A stretch of 36,027 nt of DNA from Bacteroidales bacterium (lineage in GTDB: Bacteria; Bacteroidota; Bacteroidia; Bacteroidales; WCHB1-69). The translations under genes were made by a program, and so were the position numbers. This document shows, one piece after another, positions 32,877-36,027 of this stretch; the stretch's first letter is position 1; every line of letters begins with the position of its first letter. The DNA is taken from the NCBI GenBank assembly GCA_031286285.1, contig JAITUN010000224.1:1-36027 (forward strand), in the 5' to 3' direction. A model generated the notes under the pieces. The model searched no databases, was not told where the DNA came from, and saw only the letters and a program-made list of their open reading frames with translations.

Positions 32877-33642
32877 AAATCCAAATAGTATTGTTTTGAA
32901 GTAAGAGAATCATTTTATTTCTATAAAACAAAGTTTGGGCAACATTAGAAAATGGAAGTTTTTGTTTTTCATTACTCATTGATATGTAGTTATATATATT
33001 TACTTCGTTATTATTTGTATAGTAAATCAATTCAGTTGTAACTTCCACAGGATTGGAAGTAAAAACAGGGATCGACTTATAAAAAGTTCCAAAGGGATCG
33101 AATAAAAACACGCCTAATTCAGGATCTTGAAATGCCAAACTTTTTTCTTCCAACTCGATCATTTGTTTTGGGTCAAAATATGGAAAGTTAATTGGAGTTT
33201 TTGAAATTTCGCGCATATTAAAATCGAGTGTAATCAAATATTTATTTGAATGTTGATAAAGATGAATTTGATTTGCAGCTGAATAGGAAGCCAAAGAGAT
33301 AGAAAAGTAGTTAGCATCATGTAAAGAGATTGGTGAATTAATAATTGCAAGTTGTTCATTTAAAAATAGAATTGCACCTGCATCTTTGTAGAAAATCATT
33401 ATTTTCATTGGATTAAAAACATCTACGGAGGAGATTGTGCCTAATGTAAAGTCAGAAAAATTATACAAAAGTTTGCCATTTGGTGAGAATTTAGATAAAT
33501 GTGCATCTTTTACTGCATATATATTTCCATAGGGATCGTTCTTTATATAATCTGCATTTACATTAGGAATTTGTATTTGAGCATAAGAGCCACATAGTAA
33601 TGAAGAAAAGAAGTAAATTAAGCAAAAGCGAAAAAAAATCAT
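32851..33642 (-). CDS. Exported beta-propeller-like protein coupled to the histidine kinase
   Basis: This 263-residue protein has a signal peptide (MIFFRFCLIYFFSSLLCGSYAQ). Six or so short blades follow, of the pattern DPYGNIYAVKDAHLSKFSPNG, split by turns, then YLITLDFNMREI, FLFDPFGTFYKSI and a final blade IWIYEKNE. This looks like a small NHL/six-bladed propeller without enzymatic residues. It lacks a lipobox or sorting domain, so it is probably periplasmic. Its start overlaps the purC stop by 4 bases (ATGA) and its end overlaps the histidine kinase gene by 26 bases. The simplest idea is an accessory sensor subunit for the kinase; an envelope role independent of signalling is also possible. 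The family is not identified. Confidence 0.8.
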   Translation of the reverse strand: MIFFRFCLIYFFSSLLCGSYAQIQIPNVNADYIKNDPYGNIYAVKDAHLSKFSPNGKLLYNFSDFTLGTISSVDVFNPMKIMIFYKDAGAILFLNEQLAIINSPISLHDANYFSISLASYSAANQIHLYQHSNKYLITLDFNMREISKTPINFPYFDPKQMIELEEKSLAFQDPELGVFLFDPFGTFYKSIPVFTSNPVEVTTELIYYTNNNEVNIYNYISMSNEKQKLPFSNVAQTLFYRNKMILLLQNNTIWIYEKNENRK

Positions 33643-34349
33643 TGGCTCGTTAATCTTTTTAAAATATCATAATAAGATTCTTCCAATTTCCCCATATCTC
33701 TTTTGAATCTGTCTCTATCTAATTTTTCTTTGGTTTTTTTATCCCAAAAACGTGCGGTATCTGGGGAGATTTCATCAGCTAATAAAAGATTGTTATTTTC
33801 ATCGTACCCAAATTCTAACTTCATGTCAATCACGTCAATTCCCACATTATCAAAAAGTTGAAAAACTATTTCATTAATGTGCATAGAGAGTTCATAAATC
33901 CGCATAAGTTCTTCGTAAGAGATAACATCAAGTGCAACTGCATGATGTTCATTAATTAAAGGGTCATTAAGGGAATCACTTTTTAAACAGATTTCAAAGA
34001 TCGTATTTTTTGGGCGAATTCCTTCCTCCATATCCAATCTTCTAGCTAAAGAACCTGCAATAACGTTTCTGACAATGAACTCTAGGGGAAACACTGTTAT
34101 TTTTTTGCATAATTGGTTTCGGTCGTCAATACGTTTTATGAAATGTGTTTTCACACCTTTATCTTCAAGTGTTTGGTAGATAATTTCAGAAATTCTATTG
34201 TTTAGAATGCCTTTATTTTGAATTAATGATTTCTTCACGCCATTGTAGGCAGAGATATCATCTTTATACAAAATAACTACCAACGAGGGATCGTCGGTAG
34301 TATATAGTTGTTTGGCTTTGCCATCAAAAAGGAATGTTCTTTTTTCCAA
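33639..34349 (-). CDS. purC: Phosphoribosylaminoimidazole-succinocarboxamide synthase (SAICAR synthase)
   Basis: This enzyme joins CAIR and aspartate with ATP in purine synthesis. The 236-residue length is the normal single-domain bacterial form. Signatures are FDGKAKQLYTTDDPSLVVILYKD (split by the ATP glycine loop), DDISAYNGVKKSLIQNKG, FPLEFIVRNVIAGSLARRL, the signature LVI-less but clear DVIDMKLEFG and LLADEISPDTARFWDKKT. The start is TTG 34349, 4 bases after the tonB stop; no ATG is available. The stop overlaps the next gene by 4 bases. This unusual placement ties a purine gene to tonB and a sensor kinase pair, presumably by co-transcription only. Confidence 0.94.
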   Translation of the reverse strand: MEKRTFLFDGKAKQLYTTDDPSLVVILYKDDISAYNGVKKSLIQNKGILNNRISEIIYQTLEDKGVKTHFIKRIDDRNQLCKKITVFPLEFIVRNVIAGSLARRLDMEEGIRPKNTIFEICLKSDSLNDPLINEHHAVALDVISYEELMRIYELSMHINEIVFQLFDNVGIDVIDMKLEFGYDENNNLLLADEISPDTARFWDKKTKEKLDRDRFKRDMGKLEESYYDILKRLTSQ

Positions 34350-34353
34350 TATT

Positions 34354-35040
34354 TTAGTGAATTGTGAATCGAATGGGGATTTGGTAGAAACAACGAACAG
34401 CTTTCCCCATCTGTTTCCCCGGGTTCCATTTAGGCATCATTCTAACTACACGCATAGCTTCTTGGTCAAGTTCAGGATAAACCCCTACCAAAACTTTAAC
34501 CCCACTAATGCTACCATCTTTTTCAACCACAAACTCAACGAATACTTGACCTGAGATTCCATTATTACGGGCCACTTCAGGATATCTTAAGTTTGATTGA
34601 AGGAAAGCGTACATAGCATCAAATCCTCCTGCTGGTTCGGGCATCTCTTCCACAAAACGCAATGGAGGTGAGTTATCTACTTCTTCTTCAACAATTGGAA
34701 TGGGGACATATTCTTCAACTGCTGCGTCTAAATCAAAATCCTGACTAAAATCAAAATCAGTATTAACTTTAATATTATCTTCAACAAGCTGAAGAATAAT
34801 TTCTGTTTGCTGAGCTACGGGTGGTGGCGGCGGCGGCGGGGTCGGGTCGGTAGCAATAACATCCTCATCCATAACTATAATAAGTTCATCATCTTGTATG
34901 CTTATCTCTTTTGCTAAATCTCCAGTAGCAAAAAGTTCAAAGCCGACATAAACTAATCCTAATATCACAACAAATCCGATAAGTAAGAACGTGTTTTTTC
35001 TTCTATCAAGATCACCTTTATAAGATTTTTTTTCAAACAT
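34354..35040 (-). CDS. tonB: TonB-like energy transducer
   Basis: This protein couples the inner-membrane proton gradient (through ExbBD) to TonB-dependent outer-membrane receptors. In 228 residues it has an N-terminal membrane anchor at about residues 18-38 (FLLIGFVVILGLVYVGFELF). A periplasmic linker follows with seven prolines in a row (PTPPPPPPPVAQQ) and acidic stretches. The C-terminal TonB domain has LQSNLRYPEVARNNGISGQV, then VEFVVEKDGSISGVKVLVG and MRVVRMMPKWNPGKQMGK. The C-terminal domain is the common Bacteroidota form. No exbBD is adjacent. It has its own promoter element at 35084-35091 and heads the dense minus-strand run. Confidence 0.94.
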   Translation of the reverse strand: MFEKKSYKGDLDRRKNTFLLIGFVVILGLVYVGFELFATGDLAKEISIQDDELIIVMDEDVIATDPTPPPPPPPVAQQTEIILQLVEDNIKVNTDFDFSQDFDLDAAVEEYVPIPIVEEEVDNSPPLRFVEEMPEPAGGFDAMYAFLQSNLRYPEVARNNGISGQVFVEFVVEKDGSISGVKVLVGVYPELDQEAMRVVRMMPKWNPGKQMGKAVRCFYQIPIRFTIH

Positions 35041-35083
35041 AATGGTATTTTTTATTTTGTTTTTGATTAAAATTCAATGACTG

Positions 35084-35091
35084 CAAAAATA
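35084..35091 (-). promoter_or_regulatory. -7 promoter element of tonB and the genes behind it
   Basis: The minus strand reads TATTTTTG, matching TAnnTTTG, about 43 bases before the tonB ATG. It is the only good promoter box I see before the run tonB-purC-propeller-kinase-pyrF-hutI-trmH. Confidence 0.55.
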
Positions 35092-35147
35092 ATATTTTTT
35101 AAACATAATTCACCCGAATCAATAAAATTATTATTAATAATGGTATG

Positions 35148-35693
35148 TTAATTAATAATAATTTGTAGTTGTTTGTACAATTCATTTATATCGCCGTTAT
35201 TTATAAACAAAACATCCGCTTGTTTGATACATTCTGTAATATTTTGTTTGTTAGGGTCATCAGTAATCATTTCCCGTTGTTCGTTACGTAAAAATGTTTC
35301 AAAAGAGATTTGGTCAGTTTCAGAATTACGTGCAAAGATTCTTTCATATCTAATTTTTGGGTCAGCATCCACCGCCCATAAAGCAAAACGTTCTTTGGTA
35401 CGCAAAGAAGCGATCTCACCGGGAGTTCTAATACTTTCAATAACAGCATTAATGTCATATTTAACAGCTTCTTTGTACAGTTCGTCAATAATAAACGACG
35501 GCGAATGTTCCTTCCGTAATCTGTTGGCTAACATTACGTAAGTATCACGATTGAGCGGCAGGTTCTCTATTTTGGCTACTTTTATCAAATAGTCACGCAC
35601 AGAGTAATGTTTAAAACCGTAGTTATTAACTAAATAGTCAACAATTGTTCCTTTTCCTGCTCCGATGGTTCCGGTAATGCCGATGATTTTCAT
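35148..35693 (-). CDS. UPF0200-like P-loop nucleotide/nucleoside kinase
   Basis: This 181-residue P-loop protein starts with IGITGTIGAGKGTIVDYL (Walker A at residues 8-15), as in dephospho-CoA kinase and dNMP kinases. It then has HYSVRDYLIKVA, the LID-region-like MLANRLRKEHSP, VIESIRTPGEIASLR and WAVDADPKIRYERI, ending ADVLFINNGDINELYKQL. The run of motifs, especially the SIRTPGE and DADPKIRYERI pair, resembles archaeal UPF0200 proteins more than CoaE, which has a different lid. It should phosphorylate a small substrate with ATP, identity unknown. A bona fide coaE probably lies elsewhere. It stands alone on the minus strand, 107 bases upstream of tonB and divergent from the flippase-like gene. 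Confidence 0.8.
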   Translation of the reverse strand: MKIIGITGTIGAGKGTIVDYLVNNYGFKHYSVRDYLIKVAKIENLPLNRDTYVMLANRLRKEHSPSFIIDELYKEAVKYDINAVIESIRTPGEIASLRTKERFALWAVDADPKIRYERIFARNSETDQISFETFLRNEQREMITDDPNKQNITECIKQADVLFINNGDINELYKQLQIIIN

Positions 35694-35698
35694 AGAGG

Positions 35699-35717
35699 TT
35701 AGTGGTTAATGGTTAGT
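35699..35717 (+). repeat. Intergenic TTAGTGGTTAA-type motif, copy 4 (doubled)
   Basis: TTAGTGGTTAATGGTTAGT holds an exact copy of the motif at 4473-4483 plus a second GGTTAGT unit. It is directly upstream of the UPF0200-like gene start. Confidence 0.45.
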
Positions 35718-35785
35718 ATGAGCGTTGTTAGTACGCCTTATTTTGTGGGCGAAAATATATTTTTCTGCAGATAGGCTAAAAAGAA

Positions 35786-35793
35786 TACTTTTG
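35786..35793 (+). promoter_or_regulatory. -7 promoter element of the flippase-like gene
   Basis: TACTTTTG matches TAnnTTTG and sits 18 bases before the ATG at 35812. Confidence 0.55.
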
Positions 35794-35811
35794 CAAATTG
35801 AATTTTGAAAA

Positions 35812-36027
35812 ATGATTCTCAAAAAAGAACAAAAAGATACTATTATCACAATTCTTACAAAAGGGACAATCGTACTTATCAATTTTGCAATCGTTGTATG
35901 TATTACTCAATTTTGGGGCGCTGAGGGGAAAGGTTATCAGGCTCTCTTTATTACAAATTTAGGGCTTATTGCCAATGTAACTAATATTTTTACGAACAGC
36001 AGTATATCTTATTATGTAAGAAAAGTG
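35812..36027 (+). CDS. Probable polysaccharide/oligosaccharide flippase, N-terminal part (3' partial)
   Basis: An open frame begins at ATG 35812 and runs off the window end, giving 72 residues. There are two hydrophobic segments (residues about 10-32 and 42-62), the first preceded by a charged start. The segment TQFWGAEGKGYQALFITNLG, followed by ISYYVRK, fits the first two helices of Wzx/MATE-like polysaccharide exporters, where a GxxGxG turn follows helix 1. A promoter box stands 18 bases upstream. It may open a surface-glycan cluster beyond the window, but only this fragment can be judged. Confidence 0.7.
   Translation, partial: MILKKEQKDTIITILTKGTIVLINFAIVVCITQFWGAEGKGYQALFITNLGLIANVTNIFTNSSISYYVRKV

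Overview
The window is AT-rich chromosomal DNA from a member of the Bacteroidota, most likely an uncultured Bacteroidales-type organism. Four things point there: a type IX secretion C-terminal sorting domain joined to gingipain/HagA-like modules; TAnnTTTG promoter elements with almost no Shine-Dalgarno sequences; lineage-typical families (DUF3276, DUF5683, a Porin_10-like porin, DUF6427-like); and the parA-parB-DUF5683-dapB cluster. I see no tRNA, rRNA, CRISPR array, insertion sequence or prophage gene. No gap without a gene exceeds about 210 bases.

Layout. 1-1683 is the 3' part of a secreted adhesin-like gene. 1693-5521 (minus) holds a DUF6427-like membrane protein, a DUF1761-like protein, rnhB and a PQQ-type propeller protein. 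The DUF1761 block lies between two 44-base direct repeats, one of which is the start of rnhB. 5637-6575 is prs. 6584-10275 (minus) is a glycosyltransferase, a steroid 5-alpha-reductase family protein and a porin behind one promoter. 10450-13862 (plus) is DUF3276, parA, parB, DUF5683 and dapB, convergent with hflX.

15258-20125 (plus) is an orphan TolC-family gene translationally coupled to an unrecognised 1205-residue exported protein. 20129-22157 (minus) pairs a cyclic-2,3-diphosphoglycerate-synthetase-like GTPase with an M50-type metallopeptidase. It is divergent from an LptC-like lipoprotein, and an 18-base inverted repeat carries both promoters. 22850-28548 (minus) is tamB and an AI-2E-type permease. 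28595-35040 (minus) is a tightly packed run read in the order tonB, purC, propeller lipid-envelope or sensor partner, histidine kinase, pyrF, hutI, trmH. 35148-35693 (minus) is a UPF0200-like P-loop kinase. 35812 to the end is the beginning of a probable polysaccharide flippase.

How it fits together. Most genes serve housekeeping (PRPP, purine, pyrimidine and lysine precursor synthesis, chromosome partitioning, RNA-DNA hybrid removal) or the cell envelope (LptC, TamB, TonB, porin, TolC, flippase, T9SS cargo). The best candidates for undescribed biology are the TolC plus giant-protein pair, the GTPase/M50 operon with its shared palindromic promoter region with lptC, the propeller plus orphan kinase pair, and the gene insertion recorded by the 44-base direct repeats. 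All functional statements are from motif recognition by eye; no database search was run.
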